Assembly: GCF_000022365.1 (NCBI RefSeq)
Contig: NC_012804.1
Span: forward strand, 1,612,001 to 1,676,000
Origin: Thermococcus gammatolerans EJ3
GTDB lineage: Archaea; Methanobacteriota_B; Thermococci; Thermococcales; Thermococcaceae
DNA: 64,000 nt
Direction: 5' to 3'
Shown: positions 35,062 to 44,531 of the stretch, one piece after another
Layout of the letters: every line of letters begins with the position of its first letter
How positions within the stretch are numbered: the first letter of the stretch is position 1
Notes under the pieces: generated by a model
Database searches by the model: none
Seen by the model: the letters and a program-made list of their open reading frames with translations, nothing else
What the model was told of the DNA's origin: nothing
Program-made: the position numbers and the translations under genes

Positions 35062-36300
35062 TCACTCCAGCGGTTCCCTTCCGTAGCGCAGGAAGTTCAG
35101 GTAAGCCTCATCCTCCCCGACTATCGCGCTCAGGATTGCGTCGACGTACGCGTCGAACTCCCTCTTCTTGATTACGACCGAGTGGTGCGCGTACTCGAGC
35201 GGAATCACGTACTCATCTTCGGCCACCGAGAGGATTTTCGCGAGGGTATCCTCGAAGTCCTGCTTCTCCGGAACCTCGAGAAGGTATATGAGTCCTCCAT
35301 CGGCAAACCGGACGTAGGCCGGCCGTATCCTCGCGCCCTCTATCTTCCTTCCGTCGAGGACGAGAATCTCGCGAAGGTTCTCGAAAAAGCCGTGCTCCAT
35401 GAGGTCGAGGATTAGCCCGGCGAGGGCCTCCTTCTTGCCGACCTTCGACGAGAAGCGCAGGTAACCGCTCTTATCGGTCAGCGAGGCCACGACCGGTGTG
35501 TCCACCATTATCGGAACCCTCTTCAGCTTCTCCCTCTCGGCTACCGTCCCTATGACGTCCGAGCGGTAGAAGGTCTTCGCTATCGAGGCTATCTCGTTTT
35601 CCAAAAGCCTGTCGAGGGCGTGGAGGTACTCGAGGTACTCGAAGAGGACTATCAGGTTTTCGGCATCTACAACCCACCAGATTTTCCCGCGAATGCTCCG
35701 TGAGCCCTTCTCCTCCAGTATTTTGAAGATTGACTTCCCTTCCCTCCCGCGCGCGAGTAGAGATGGACCCGAGATGACGCCCTTTTTGAGCTCCCGCTTC
35801 CACTCCTTCCACTTGAGATTGAGGGCATCAAGGAAGTCCATCGAGGCCTCCAAAAGCGTCCTCCCGTGCCTTTCGTAGAGCTGGTTCGTAGTTGAGTTGG
35901 CGTAGCTCGGCGGTCTTATGAGGGCCCCGCTTATCGTGCCGTCCATGAGCACGAGGTCTGACATTTCCCCGACGAGAGCGCCCATTCTTTTCTCCAGTGT
36001 GTCCATATGAACCCTTATTCTATCATCGGCGTTGCTGTAGGGGAAGAGCGCCCCGATGTCGTTCCAGTAGTAGAGGTCGTCGCCGACCGCTGATGCGGAG
36101 ACGGCGTAGATTATCGCCCCGCTGAGCCTTCTGGCCATCCTGCTCCCGTCAACGGCGTAAACCCTCGTCTTCTTCGGCTCTGGAAGGTCTTCCCAGCGGT
36201 AGTGCTTCCTCACGAGGGGGACGAGCTTTCCGAGCTCCTTCCTGCTCTCCCTGAGGAAGTGCCTGATTTCCTCGAGGTGCCTGTCGTCAATACGCTCCAA
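35062..36300 (-). CDS. nurA: NurA 5'-3' nuclease of DNA end resection
   Basis: NurA works with the HerA translocase and Mre11-Rad50 to resect double-strand breaks. The catalytic motif [19 protein letters not shown] (metal-binding Asp in DGS) is near residue 45, [10 protein letters not shown] provides a second acidic site, and the C-terminal [16 protein letters not shown] is typical. I prefer the TTG at 36300 (412 residues), six bases after GGAGGTGG within rad50; GTG 36327 would add nine residues. Overlap with rad50 implies translational coupling. Confidence 0.9.
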   Translation of the reverse strand: MERIDDRHLEEIRHFLRESRKELGKLVPLVRKHYRWEDLPEPKKTRVYAVDGSRMARRLSGAIIYAVSASAVGDDLYYWNDIGALFPYSNADDRIRVHMDTLEKRMGALVGEMSDLVLMDGTISGALIRPPSYANSTTNQLYERHGRTLLEASMDFLDALNLKWKEWKRELKKGVISGPSLLARGREGKSIFKILEEKGSRSIRGKIWWVVDAENLIVLFEYLEYLHALDRLLENEIASIAKTFYRSDVIGTVAEREKLKRVPIMVDTPVVASLTDKSGYLRFSSKVGKKEALAGLILDLMEHGFFENLREILVLDGRKIEGARIRPAYVRFADGGLIYLLEVPEKQDFEDTLAKILSVAEDEYVIPLEYAHHSVVIKKREFDAYVDAILSAIVGEDEAYLNFLRYGREPLE

Positions 36301-38944
36301 GGCTCTCCACCTCCACCCTCGCTTCACCGGCGTTGGTAACCCTTATCACGTAATCGGCCGCGTCCTTCAGTTCTTCGTCGTGCGAGACGATGATTACCTG
36401 AGGTATTTTTCTCAGCTGGCTCGATATAATCTCCACGAGCTTCTTCCTCCTCTCCTCGTCGAGGAAGGGCGTTGGCTCGTCCAGTATGAGGAGCTCAAGG
36501 TTGCCCACCTTGTAGAGCGAGAGGGCAAGGCGGAAGGCCAGACCGAGCGCTATCCTCTCCCCACCGCTGAGGAAGTCTATTCCAACTTCGTTGCCCGCGT
36601 AGAGGACTTTAAGCTCAATCCGCTCTTTCCCATAGCGCTTCTCGCGCCTCAGCCTTATCCCCTGATACTTGCCCTCGGTCATCTCCGAGAACAGCTCCCC
36701 AGCCAGCTTCTGCACCTCTTCAAGCCCTCTAAGCTCTTCCTCCGCCTTCAGCCGGGCTATCTTTTCCCTGAAGGCCGTCAGGTCTGCCAGCGCCTTCTCG
36801 ATGAGCTCGAGCTCCCTCTCGGCCTTCTCAATCTCCCCGAGGTTCGCCTTCAGCTCGTCTATTAAGCGGGCTATCTCGTCCCTCAGGCTCTCCGCTCCCT
36901 CAAGCTCGGCCCTCGCCCTCTCAAGGGCTCTCGACTTCTCAAGGTATTCCCTCTCGGCCCTCTCAAAGTCCTCCTCCGAGAATTCCTTCCTGGCTTCTTC
37001 CAGCTCTTTTCTCGCCTTTTCGAGCTCGGCCTTTAAGCGCGCTATGTTCGCCCTTGACTCATCGGCCTTCCTCTGCTCGATGTCGAGCTTCTTCTCGAGG
37101 GCCTCAATCCTCCTCGGAATGTCCTTCAGCGAGAGGAACTCGCGGTAGGGCTTCTCAAGCTCCCCAATCCTCTCCTCGACCTCATCAAAGGAGCTGAATC
37201 CCCTCTCGGAGAGCCTCTTTAGAATGTCGGCCTTTCTCTCCTCAAGGGTGTGGAGTTCCTTCTCTACAGCCCTCTTTTCCTTCTCAAGGCCCTCAAGCTC
37301 CTCAAGCCTCTCCTTAACGTTTCTGATTTCCTTCTTGAGGCCGATGAGCTTCTCCTTCGTTTCCTCGAAGAGCTTCGCGTCCCTCTCAAGCTCCTCAACG
37401 CCGAGCTCCTCAAGCTTCTCCTCCGCCTCTCTGAGCAAATCGGCCGTCTTCTTGAGGCGAATCAGCTTCGGCTCCCTCGCGAGGAGCTTCCTTAGCTCGA
37501 CCTCGCGCTTCCTCAGCTCCTCAAGCTTCTCCCCGAAGGTTTTAACTTCACTCTCAATCCTCGAAATCTCGGCCCTGTACTCGGCCAGGATTTCGCCTTC
37601 CTCGTGCTCGTCTATGGGTCTTCTGCAGAGGGGACAGATTTTGGCCCCTTCCAGTCTCTCCATGTTCGCCTCAAGCTCGGCCCTTTTGCCCCTCAGCGAG
37701 GCTATTCTCTCCCTGACCTTTGAAATCTCCTCGCGGAGCCTTTCAAGCTCCTCCTTGGCTTTCTCGATTTCTTTGAGTTCCTTTTCAAGCTTCTCGACGG
37801 TGTAGCCGGCCCTCTCAAGCTCCTTCCTGTGCTTCTCGGCCTCGCCGAGGATTGACAGGGCGCGCTGGTAGAGCTTGTGCCTCTCCTTGAGCCTCTCGTA
37901 TTCCCTCCTCGTCTCTACCTCTTTCTTCTTCAGCTCCCCAAGTTTCCTTTCCAGCTCCTCTCGCTTCTCCATTTCTCTCTCGAGGGAGCGGAGCTTTTCC
38001 CTTAGCGATGAAAGCCCAACCTCAACATTCGAGAGCTCGTCCTTCAGCTTCAAAAGCTTGCCCAGCTCAATGTACTCCTCGGCGAGAGGTTTTAACTCCT
38101 CAAGCCTCGCCCTCTTCTCCTCCAGCTCCTCCAGCTCGAGCTTCAGCTCCTCTATCCTCTTCTCCCTCTCCTTCAAAAGTTCCTCCTCGCTCGCCAGCGA
38201 TTTTTCGAGGAGAGCTATTCTCTTCTCGAGGCCGGCTATCAGCTCCTTTCTTTCCTTCATCTCTTGATAGAGCTTGGAAAGCTTCTCCACCTCGGCCGAA
38301 AGCTCCCTTTCCCTCTTCCTCAGCTCACTAATCCTCCTCAGCGTCTCGGCAAACCTCTTCCCTGCCTCGCTCAGCCTGTCTTCGACTTCAGCTTTCCTCT
38401 CGATGAGCTTCTTCAGGTTCTCCCTTCTCCTCTTCAGCTCGCGGATTACCTCTGCCGAGTTCCTCTCGGCGTTCTCGTAGTCCTCTATGCCGAGAACCTT
38501 GCGCAGAACCTTTTCCATGACCTCGCGGTTGGTGATTATGCCCTCAATCTCGCCCTGTCGGATGTAGAGGGCGTTCGTATAGACCTGCAGGGGGTAAACG
38601 TTCCTCTCGACCCAGCGCGCTACCTCGGAGCTCTTCTCCGCAATAAGTTTTCCGTTCTCGAGGAGCTCGCTCTTCTTCGTCGTCCGGGTTATGCGGTAGG
38701 TTTTGCCGTTGTGCTCGAACTCCAGGCCCAGGGAAAGCTCCCCGGTTCCGACGCGGGCGTTGGCCTTCAGATAGCCCTTCGGGAAGCTCGGGTGTCCGAG
38801 GTAAAGCGAGGCAAAGATGGCCTCAAGGATTGAGCTCTTCCCGGCTCCATTCTGGCCGATTATCAGGTTTATGCCGTCGCTGAACTCAACAATGCTTTTC
38901 CTGTGGGCCCTGAAGTTCCGAATCTCGATTTTCCTGACCCTCAT
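36287..38944 (-). CDS. rad50: Rad50 DNA repair ATPase
   Basis: An 885-residue SMC-like ATPase. Walker [18 protein letters not shown] (near 33), long coiled coils with the zinc-hook CPLC (about residue 440) in the middle, then the signature [14 protein letters not shown] and Walker [15 protein letters not shown]. It dimerises through the hook and partners Mre11 to tether and process DNA ends. ATG 38944 overlaps the mre11 stop (ATGA), and [14 protein letters not shown] is the usual start. Confidence 0.96.
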   Translation of the reverse strand: MRVRKIEIRNFRAHRKSIVEFSDGINLIIGQNGAGKSSILEAIFASLYLGHPSFPKGYLKANARVGTGELSLGLEFEHNGKTYRITRTTKKSELLENGKLIAEKSSEVARWVERNVYPLQVYTNALYIRQGEIEGIITNREVMEKVLRKVLGIEDYENAERNSAEVIRELKRRRENLKKLIERKAEVEDRLSEAGKRFAETLRRISELRKRERELSAEVEKLSKLYQEMKERKELIAGLEKRIALLEKSLASEEELLKEREKRIEELKLELEELEEKRARLEELKPLAEEYIELGKLLKLKDELSNVEVGLSSLREKLRSLEREMEKREELERKLGELKKKEVETRREYERLKERHKLYQRALSILGEAEKHRKELERAGYTVEKLEKELKEIEKAKEELERLREEISKVRERIASLRGKRAELEANMERLEGAKICPLCRRPIDEHEEGEILAEYRAEISRIESEVKTFGEKLEELRKREVELRKLLAREPKLIRLKKTADLLREAEEKLEELGVEELERDAKLFEETKEKLIGLKKEIRNVKERLEELEGLEKEKRAVEKELHTLEERKADILKRLSERGFSSFDEVEERIGELEKPYREFLSLKDIPRRIEALEKKLDIEQRKADESRANIARLKAELEKARKELEEARKEFSEEDFERAEREYLEKSRALERARAELEGAESLRDEIARLIDELKANLGEIEKAERELELIEKALADLTAFREKIARLKAEEELRGLEEVQKLAGELFSEMTEGKYQGIRLRREKRYGKERIELKVLYAGNEVGIDFLSGGERIALGLAFRLALSLYKVGNLELLILDEPTPFLDEERRKKLVEIISSQLRKIPQVIIVSHDEELKDAADYVIRVTNAGEARVEVESLGAY

Positions 38945-40329
38945 TGCCTGCCACCCCTGAGCCACGCATCGAGGCTCGACGGCTTTGCCGGTCTCGTTTT
39001 CTTCTCGGTTTTGGGCTTCTCTATTTTCTCCTTCTTTGGAGTTGCTTTCACGCGCTTTTCCCCTTTCGGCCGTTTCTCTTCGGCATTTTCTGGTTTCTTC
39101 GGCTCTTCCACTGGTTTGCGGGCCCTTGCACTCATCCCTTCCGGAACGCCGAGGCGGTACTTCTCAAGGAGCCAGTCCATGAACTCGTCGAGCGGGAACT
39201 CCTTTGGTTCACTCCGCAGGTGGAGGAAGAGCTCCCTCTCCCACTCGGTCAGTATCTCCTCGCCCACGCGCTCCTTAGAGATTATCGCCTCGCCCGTGAC
39301 CCTGCTCCTGAAGGCGTAGTAGGCTATGCCAGAGCCCTTCAGCAGGTCGTTGAACTCAGCTAAACTAACGCCACCTTTCACCGTTCCCTCAAGGTAGATG
39401 ATTGCCACCGCATCTTTTGGAATCAGACCCGCTACCTCCTCCACCTTCCTCCTGAGCTCGGCCTTGGAGTTTCCCGAAACCGTAACGCGGTAGAAGGGCC
39501 TCGTCTCGACCTCGACGAACTCCGGCCGGAAGTCCTCAACGATGTAGAAGCCCTTAGGCTGGGGGTTCTCGCGGAGCTTCGGCTTTCTGTCCCTCTCGCC
39601 GTAAACTACTACGTGGCTCGCCTCCCTCACGTCGGTTCTCTCGGTGGAGCCAGGATATGCTATCGGGCCCTTTAGACCCGTCTGCTCGGGCTCGGCCAGC
39701 TTTCTCACGTGTATGTGTCCGAGGGCGTAGTAGGAGAAGTTATCAGGGAGTTCGCTGAGCTTGAGGTCGAAGGCGTCCTGATACGGTGTGTCCTTAGCGA
39801 GGTAGTCAACCGCCTGGTGGAGCATCAGGATGTCTCCCCTCTTGAAGAGGGCCTTCAGGACGTTGGTGTTACCCCTTATGAGCTGCCAGCGCGTGTGATG
39901 TCTTAAGCCGTAGATTTTGAGGTCTCCGACCTCTGCCCAGACGAGGTAGCGGTCGGCAATCTTTTTGCTCCGCAGGAACTCGTCCCGCTTTTCCTCTCTT
40001 CTGAGGCCGAGGGTCCTGATTAGGCCGAGGTGTTCGAGCAGGTCGAAGACGGAAGCCTCTCTAATCGTCTTGTCGTGGTTGCCCTCGATGGCGAAGACAG
40101 GGATTTCCTTTCTCCTCGGGATTTCGAGTATCTCGACCGCATCGCGCAGGGCCTTAGGCGACGGCCTGCTCACGTGGAAGAGGTCTCCGGCGATGAGTAT
40201 GAAGTCCACCCTGGCCTTAACGGCCTTCTCGACGGCCTCACGAAACGCTTTAACGTAGTCCTCGTAGCGGAAGGGCTGGTTGAACTGCTCCCGGCCGAGA
40301 TGGGCATCGGCTATGTGCGCGAACCTCAT
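38941..40329 (-). CDS. mre11: Mre11 nuclease
   Basis: A 462-residue Mn-dependent phosphoesterase with endo/3'-5' exonuclease activity. Phosphoesterase motifs: AHIADAHLG (residues 4-12), [13 protein letters not shown] (about 44-56), FAIEGNHD (about 78-85), GLRHH and [10 protein letters not shown] capping domain precedes a Lys/Pro/Glu-rich tail (about 400-450) and a short end helix used to bind Rad50. ATG 40329 follows GAGGTGTT. Third residue block and operon order (herA-mre11-rad50-nurA) match other Thermococcales. Confidence 0.96.
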   Translation of the reverse strand: MRFAHIADAHLGREQFNQPFRYEDYVKAFREAVEKAVKARVDFILIAGDLFHVSRPSPKALRDAVEILEIPRRKEIPVFAIEGNHDKTIREASVFDLLEHLGLIRTLGLRREEKRDEFLRSKKIADRYLVWAEVGDLKIYGLRHHTRWQLIRGNTNVLKALFKRGDILMLHQAVDYLAKDTPYQDAFDLKLSELPDNFSYYALGHIHVRKLAEPEQTGLKGPIAYPGSTERTDVREASHVVVYGERDRKPKLRENPQPKGFYIVEDFRPEFVEVETRPFYRVTVSGNSKAELRRKVEEVAGLIPKDAVAIIYLEGTVKGGVSLAEFNDLLKGSGIAYYAFRSRVTGEAIISKERVGEEILTEWERELFLHLRSEPKEFPLDEFMDWLLEKYRLGVPEGMSARARKPVEEPKKPENAEEKRPKGEKRVKATPKKEKIEKPKTEKKTRPAKPSSLDAWLRGGRQ

Positions 40330-40338
40330 CTTAACACC

Positions 40339-42015
40339 TCACAGGGGGAGGGAAGCTATCGCCTCCTCCTCGCTCACCTCTTCCTCCTTCCCCTCGAGCC
40401 ACTCCTCGACGATGTCTATGTCCCTTCCTCCATAGTGGCCGTTGAAGTCCTTCTCGAAGTTATAAACCTTCACCATCGCCGGAATCGTGATTGCGTAGCC
40501 CACTATCACCGCCTCGCCGACGCCCAGCGAGGCTATATCGCTCAGCAGGTCCTCGCTTATCTGCTCGCTCGCCTGCTGGACGTAGCGCTGGTCGTTGGGC
40601 TCAACCAGCTTGAGGATTATCTTTGTGTTGGTCTGGCTGAGTATGTCGTCGTCGAGCTTCTTCGGCCTCTGGGACACTATTCCAAGGCCCACGCCGAACT
40701 TTCTCCCCTCTCGGGCTATCTTGCCGAGCCACAGGGTTGCGGGGTTCTTCTCGCCCCTCGGCGCGAATATGTGGGCTTCTTCAACTATGACGAGGATTGG
40801 CTTCCTTATTGCGGGGTAGGCTTCGAGTATCTCCCTCGCGGTGAGCCTGTCGTTGGTTCTGACGGCCTTGAGGTACTCAATGCGGTTCTTGAGGATTCCC
40901 CTCAGGACGAAGCTCGCGAGCGTTATCATCTGCTCCTCTTCCATCCCGCTGAGGTCTATGACGTTCACCATGCCGGGCCTTATCTCGCCGAGCACATCTA
41001 CCGGGCTTATGAACTCGCCGAAATTAGCTTTCAGCTCGCCTATGTAGTCCTTCAGCCTTATCAGGGCCTCCAAATCCCTCTGTTGAATCTTCCTCGGCAT
41101 CTCTATGCCCTTCTCGTTGTAGTAGTGGATGACCCTGTCCTCCTTGCTCTCCGAGTTCTCGTAAACCCTAATCCACTCCTCTATCTTGTCCTCCATCGCT
41201 TCGAGGAAGGGCAGACCGCCGACGACCTTTCCGTCCCGTCTCATCTCCTCCTTGACTGTTCGGTAAACGAGCCCGAGGAAGCGCCTCTGGAGGCTCGCGT
41301 TTTCGGCTATGCCGAGGAGCGTTGCCAGCTCGCTCAGCCTTATTCTCCCGGGGTCTATAGTGGCCTTTATCGGGTTGACCTTTGCCCCTGGCCAGCTCAA
41401 CCTCTGGTACTCGCCGTGAGGGTCGAGGATTACGACGGTGGCGTTAACGTTGTCAACGAGCTCCTTGGTGAGAACGGCTATCGTGTTTGACTTGCCCGCT
41501 CCGGTAACGGCCAAAACCGCGAAGTGCCTCGAAACGAGCCTGTTGGCGTCGAGGCGAACCTCTATGTTGCCCCTCGCGATGAGCTTTCCAACCCTGAGGT
41601 GGCCGTTTGCGAATATTCTCTCCAGGTCCTCGTCCCTCGCGAGGTAAACCTTCTCGCCTGGCTTTATAGGGACGCGGTTCGGGGCGGGCTTTGGCAGAAA
41701 CTCGCCGTCCCTAGTTCTGAGAACGCCGAGAACCTTGGCCGTAGCCAATATCTCCTCGCTCTTGTCGAGAATTCCGCGCGAGAAAACGTTGACTGTCTTT
41801 TCAACGTAGTCGTAGCTTCCCCTTCCAGCTTCCATAAGCCAGTTGAGGTTTCTTATGGATTTGAGCAGGGCTAAAACCTCGTCTCCCTCCCGGTTTTTAA
41901 CGACAAGGAACTCGCCGAAGCGCGGGAGCTCGTTCCTAGGGTTGACTATGAACGTGAAGTGGTCGGTGCTCGATTCACCGAACACGATTCCAACCGAAGC
42001 GTCGGGCCCCTCCAT
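40339..42015 (-). CDS. herA: HerA hexameric DNA translocase
   Basis: A 558-residue bidirectional helicase/translocase of the FtsK-HerA superfamily. An N-terminal HAS beta-barrel (about 1-130) is followed by the RecA-like core with Walker A AVTGAGKSNTIAVL (about residue 168) and Walker B ILVIVEEAHIFAPRG. ATG 42015 is selected since GGTGGTAAT directly precedes it (MEGPDASVGIVFGESS); longer in-frame starts would include the promoter. First gene of the resection operon, with a palindrome just downstream of its TATA box. Confidence 0.95.
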   Translation of the reverse strand: MEGPDASVGIVFGESSTDHFTFIVNPRNELPRFGEFLVVKNREGDEVLALLKSIRNLNWLMEAGRGSYDYVEKTVNVFSRGILDKSEEILATAKVLGVLRTRDGEFLPKPAPNRVPIKPGEKVYLARDEDLERIFANGHLRVGKLIARGNIEVRLDANRLVSRHFAVLAVTGAGKSNTIAVLTKELVDNVNATVVILDPHGEYQRLSWPGAKVNPIKATIDPGRIRLSELATLLGIAENASLQRRFLGLVYRTVKEEMRRDGKVVGGLPFLEAMEDKIEEWIRVYENSESKEDRVIHYYNEKGIEMPRKIQQRDLEALIRLKDYIGELKANFGEFISPVDVLGEIRPGMVNVIDLSGMEEEQMITLASFVLRGILKNRIEYLKAVRTNDRLTAREILEAYPAIRKPILVIVEEAHIFAPRGEKNPATLWLGKIAREGRKFGVGLGIVSQRPKKLDDDILSQTNTKIILKLVEPNDQRYVQQASEQISEDLLSDIASLGVGEAVIVGYAITIPAMVKVYNFEKDFNGHYGGRDIDIVEEWLEGKEEEVSEEEAIASLPL

Positions 42016-42053
42016 ATTACCACCTTGAGTTGATTTTCCCGTGAGGACAAAAA

Positions 42054-42084
42054 CCTTTCGGATGCCCGAAAGGGTTTTTATGGG
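42054..42084 (-). promoter_or_regulatory. herA operon promoter with 8-bp palindrome
   Basis: Minus-strand TATA CCCATAAAAACCC (42073-42084) lies about 60 bases above the herA start. Immediately downstream is a perfect palindrome CCTTTCGG (42054-42061) / CCGAAAGG (42066-42073) with a 4-base loop. It spans the expected transcription start, as a repressor operator or a leader hairpin would. Confidence 0.5.
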
Positions 42085-42099
42085 AGCCACTAAAACCCC

Positions 42100-42160
42100 A
42101 CGCCCGATGACGAACTACTCCCGGCTGAGTGGTGATGAGCCACCTACCGGCCGAGGGCTT
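42100..42160 (+). ncRNA. C/D-box guide sRNA candidate
   Basis: Ordered boxes with archaeal spacing: C core GATGA (42106-42110), 14-nt guide, D' CTGA (42125-42128), 3-nt spacer, C' GTGATGA (42132-42138), 12-nt guide (42139-42150), D-like CCGA (42151-42154). GCCC (42102-42105) can pair with GGGC (42155-42158) as a terminal stem. A rightward TTTTTATG at 42075-42082 is about 25 bases upstream, right for a start near 42102. The D box deviates from CTGA and the C box lacks the leading RU, so it may be weak or degenerate. C/D sRNAs guide 2'-O-methylation of rRNA or tRNA; I could not assign a target. Confidence 0.6.
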
Positions 42161-42166
42161 TTAAGC
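42156..42166 (+). promoter_or_regulatory. TATA box of DHPS-like gene
   Basis: GGGCTTTTAAGC lies 21-31 bases before ATG 42187, so that transcript is nearly leaderless. It overlaps the 3' end of the sRNA candidate. Confidence 0.45.
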
Positions 42167-42186
42167 TCAACCCCGAAGGTTCAACC

Positions 42187-43716
42187 ATGAGAATCCTCCT
42201 CGTCACCGGTAAACTCGCCGAACCCCTCGTGAGGAAGTACGGGAAAGGCTGCGACGTATTTGTAACCCCGGTGAGCGTCGCGGCATTCCTTACCCCGGAG
42301 ATGATAACCCACTATCTGAAAAAGGCCGGCGTGAGGAGCGGGAACTACGATCTAATCCTCATCCCCGGCCTCGTCAGGGGTTCAGCCCAGCCCATCGAGG
42401 ACGAAATTGGAATTCCAGCCTTTAAAGGGCCGAAGAACGCGATGGATCTGCCCGTCGTTTTGAGGGCCTTGCGCGAGGGCTTCAAGCTGAGCAAGGAGAA
42501 ACCGGCGGACGAGCTGTTTTCCCTCGATGGGTTGAGGAAAGTTAAGGACATCAGGAACAAGGCGAGGGACAGGCGCTACATCGAAAGAGCCCTCAAACGG
42601 CCCGGAAACCTCCTCATCAGCAATCTCCCGGTTGGGAGGGACTTTCCGGCGAGGATTTTGGGAGAGGTTGTCGATGCCCCAAAACTCGGCGTCGATGGGG
42701 TCGTTGAGAAGGCCCTTTACTACCTCCGCGAGGGGGCCGACATCGTTGACATCGGGATGGTGGCGGGCGAGACAAACCTCGAGTTCATCGAACTCATCCC
42801 GGAAATCCGCGAGAGACTTAGGGAAGGCGGTTTTAATGTCCCGATGAGCTTTGATTCCCTTAACACCGCCGAGATAGAGAGGGCCCTTGATTATGCGGAT
42901 TTATTCCTGAGCGTTGACGAGAGCAACCTTGAGGGGCTCGTCACTGCAAAGCCAGTCGTTCTAATCCCTACAAACCAGAAGAAGGGTTTCTTCCCGGTCA
43001 GGCCTTTCGAGAGGGTCGAGTTCCTTGAAAACCTTAAGGGGAAGGCCCTCGATTTGGGTTACAAAAACCTAATCCCGGACTTAATCCTCGAGCACGTCCC
43101 CCACTTAGCGCGTTCCATAACTGCCTTCCAGCTCTACCGCGAGAGGAATCCGGACGACGTTCTCTTGGCTGGAGTCGGCAACGTGGTCGAGCTCTACGAC
43201 GCGGACAGCGTCGGAATGAACGCCCTCCTTGCTGGAATCGCGAAGGAGCTTTCAATAAACCTCCTCCTCACGACCGAGACGAGCGCGAAGGCGAGAGGTT
43301 CGGTAAGGGAGCTGAGGAGGGCAATCGACATGAACCTCTTCGAGATGCCAAAGGATCTGGGCTTCGACCTACTTCTCTTAAAGGAGAAGAGGGCCGCTGA
43401 GTGGCGGTTTGAACCGGCGGAAGAAATAATCAAAGCCAAAGAAAAGCCTATCGAGCTCGAACCCCTCTACTTCCGGGTCTGGGTTGAGGGAGGCAAAATC
43501 TGGGTCAACGCCCACAGGGGAATCGAGGCCGTTCTCACGATAGTCGGCGACGAACCAAACGCGATAATAGACACGATCCTCGAGCGCTTTGAGATAAGCC
43601 CAAGGCACGCCTTCTACCTCGGCAGGGAGCTGGAGAGGGCTAAAACAGCGCTGAAGCTGAGAAGGAGCTACGTTCAAGAAATGGAGCTCTTCCCGGATTT
43701 TTACATAAAAGATTGA
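42187..43716 (+). CDS. Dihydropteroate synthase-like protein
   Basis: A 509-residue archaeal protein of the DHPS-related family (MJ0107-like, TIGR00284). The middle (about 150-380) has a pterin-binding TIM barrel: KPGN LLISNLPVGRDFPARI-type start, GADIVDIGMVAGETN, VPMSFDSLNTAEIERAL and a later phosphate-loop region. An N-terminal domain of about 140 residues (MRILLVTGKLAEPLVRKYG) and a C-terminal extension are extra relative to bacterial DHPS. Archaea of this group make modified pterins, so the true substrate is uncertain. Start ATG 42187 has only a weak GAAGG upstream, in keeping with a near-leaderless mRNA. Confidence 0.82.
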   Translation: MRILLVTGKLAEPLVRKYGKGCDVFVTPVSVAAFLTPEMITHYLKKAGVRSGNYDLILIPGLVRGSAQPIEDEIGIPAFKGPKNAMDLPVVLRALREGFKLSKEKPADELFSLDGLRKVKDIRNKARDRRYIERALKRPGNLLISNLPVGRDFPARILGEVVDAPKLGVDGVVEKALYYLREGADIVDIGMVAGETNLEFIELIPEIRERLREGGFNVPMSFDSLNTAEIERALDYADLFLSVDESNLEGLVTAKPVVLIPTNQKKGFFPVRPFERVEFLENLKGKALDLGYKNLIPDLILEHVPHLARSITAFQLYRERNPDDVLLAGVGNVVELYDADSVGMNALLAGIAKELSINLLLTTETSAKARGSVRELRRAIDMNLFEMPKDLGFDLLLLKEKRAAEWRFEPAEEIIKAKEKPIELEPLYFRVWVEGGKIWVNAHRGIEAVLTIVGDEPNAIIDTILERFEISPRHAFYLGRELERAKTALKLRRSYVQEMELFPDFYIKD

Positions 43717-43724
43717 AAAGGGAA

Positions 43725-44531
43725 TTAGCGTCTTCTAATTGCGGCGAGAATTACTAGGATGGCCATTAAGCCGGGCCCACAGGTTTTTCCTGAGCCGGTG
43801 CTGGCAGTGGACGATGTTTTCTCTGGACTCGAAGTTTCGATTTGAGATTGGGTTCTGGTTTCCGTAGGGGTGAACTCGTAGGAGACCCTAACCTCATCGA
43901 AATACATGTGGGACTTCAATGGACTGTCGTCCCAGCCGCCTATAAGGAGCTGGAAATGGGTGGCGTCTCCAAACTCCTTTGTTGAAGCATTTTTGATCAG
44001 CCCCCCCGATTCCCAGAACTCCACGTGGTCTTTGTATAGGACGATTTTGAAGGATTTGTACTCCTTCGGGATTTTTCGAGCTTCGCTGAGTGCTCCGTCG
44101 GGTAAATCGTAGGCTATCTTGTCCGAGGGCCAGCTTATGTAGCGCATCCCCAGGTACTTTCCGGAGTCAAGGTCATAGACCCGGAACCACATCTCGGCCG
44201 TTCCTGGGTCCGTGAACTTCCACACCCCGGAGAACGTTATGGAGTCCCAGTTCTCGATCGTTATCACCTTGCTTCTGAGGAAGGCGTGCTCCTTGTGATA
44301 GTCCTTAAGCCTGAGGCCGTAGGTCTCGAAAACCGCCGCGCCGTCCTCCTCGCTGAACCTGTTACCGCTTCCCGCGATATCGAGGGTCCATTTTCCCCCT
44401 ATGCTTCCCGAACTGAAGTCATCGTGGAAGACTACCTTTTCAGAGGGGTTTCCAGCCGTAAGCCCCGAAAAGGCCAGAAGGCCTGAAAGAAACAGGAAAA
44501 GGAGCAAAAACGAACCTTTTCTCACTTTCAC
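43725..44531 (-). CDS. Secreted ConA-like-domain protein with CGP-CTERM anchor
   Basis: A 268-residue surface protein: signal peptide (about 1-27), a concanavalin A-like/laminin-G-type beta-sandwich (about 33-215), a Ser/Thr-rich likely glycosylated linker (about 218-248), and a Cys-Gly-Pro plus hydrophobic helix and RRR end (TCGPGLMAILVILAAIRRR), the CGP-CTERM sorting signal of Thermococcales. Its main domain is very close to the N-terminal domain of the giant protein next door (shared WKFTDPGTAEMWFR). GTG 44531 overlaps the giant gene's stop (GTGA); GTG 44525 is the alternative. It is therefore the second gene of a coupled pair. Confidence 0.75.
   Translation of the reverse strand: MKVRKGSFLLLFLFLSGLLAFSGLTAGNPSEKVVFHDDFSSGSIGGKWTLDIAGSGNRFSEEDGAAVFETYGLRLKDYHKEHAFLRSKVITIENWDSITFSGVWKFTDPGTAEMWFRVYDLDSGKYLGMRYISWPSDKIAYDLPDGALSEARKIPKEYKSFKIVLYKDHVEFWESGGLIKNASTKEFGDATHFQLLIGGWDDSPLKSHMYFDEVRVSYEFTPTETRTQSQIETSSPEKTSSTASTGSGKTCGPGLMAILVILAAIRRR

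Noticed and set aside
37224-37805. Serine-rich open frame opposite rad50
   Set aside because: It is the reverse reading of the Glu/Lys coiled-coil codons (CTC/TCC runs).
40030-41490. 486-codon open frame opposite mre11 and herA
   Set aside because: Spans two convincing genes in antisense and has no recognisable domain.
42111-42124. Pairing of the sRNA guide with 16S rRNA around GGGGAGTACGG
   Set aside because: Only about seven continuous pairs could be made from memory of the rRNA; too weak to name a target.
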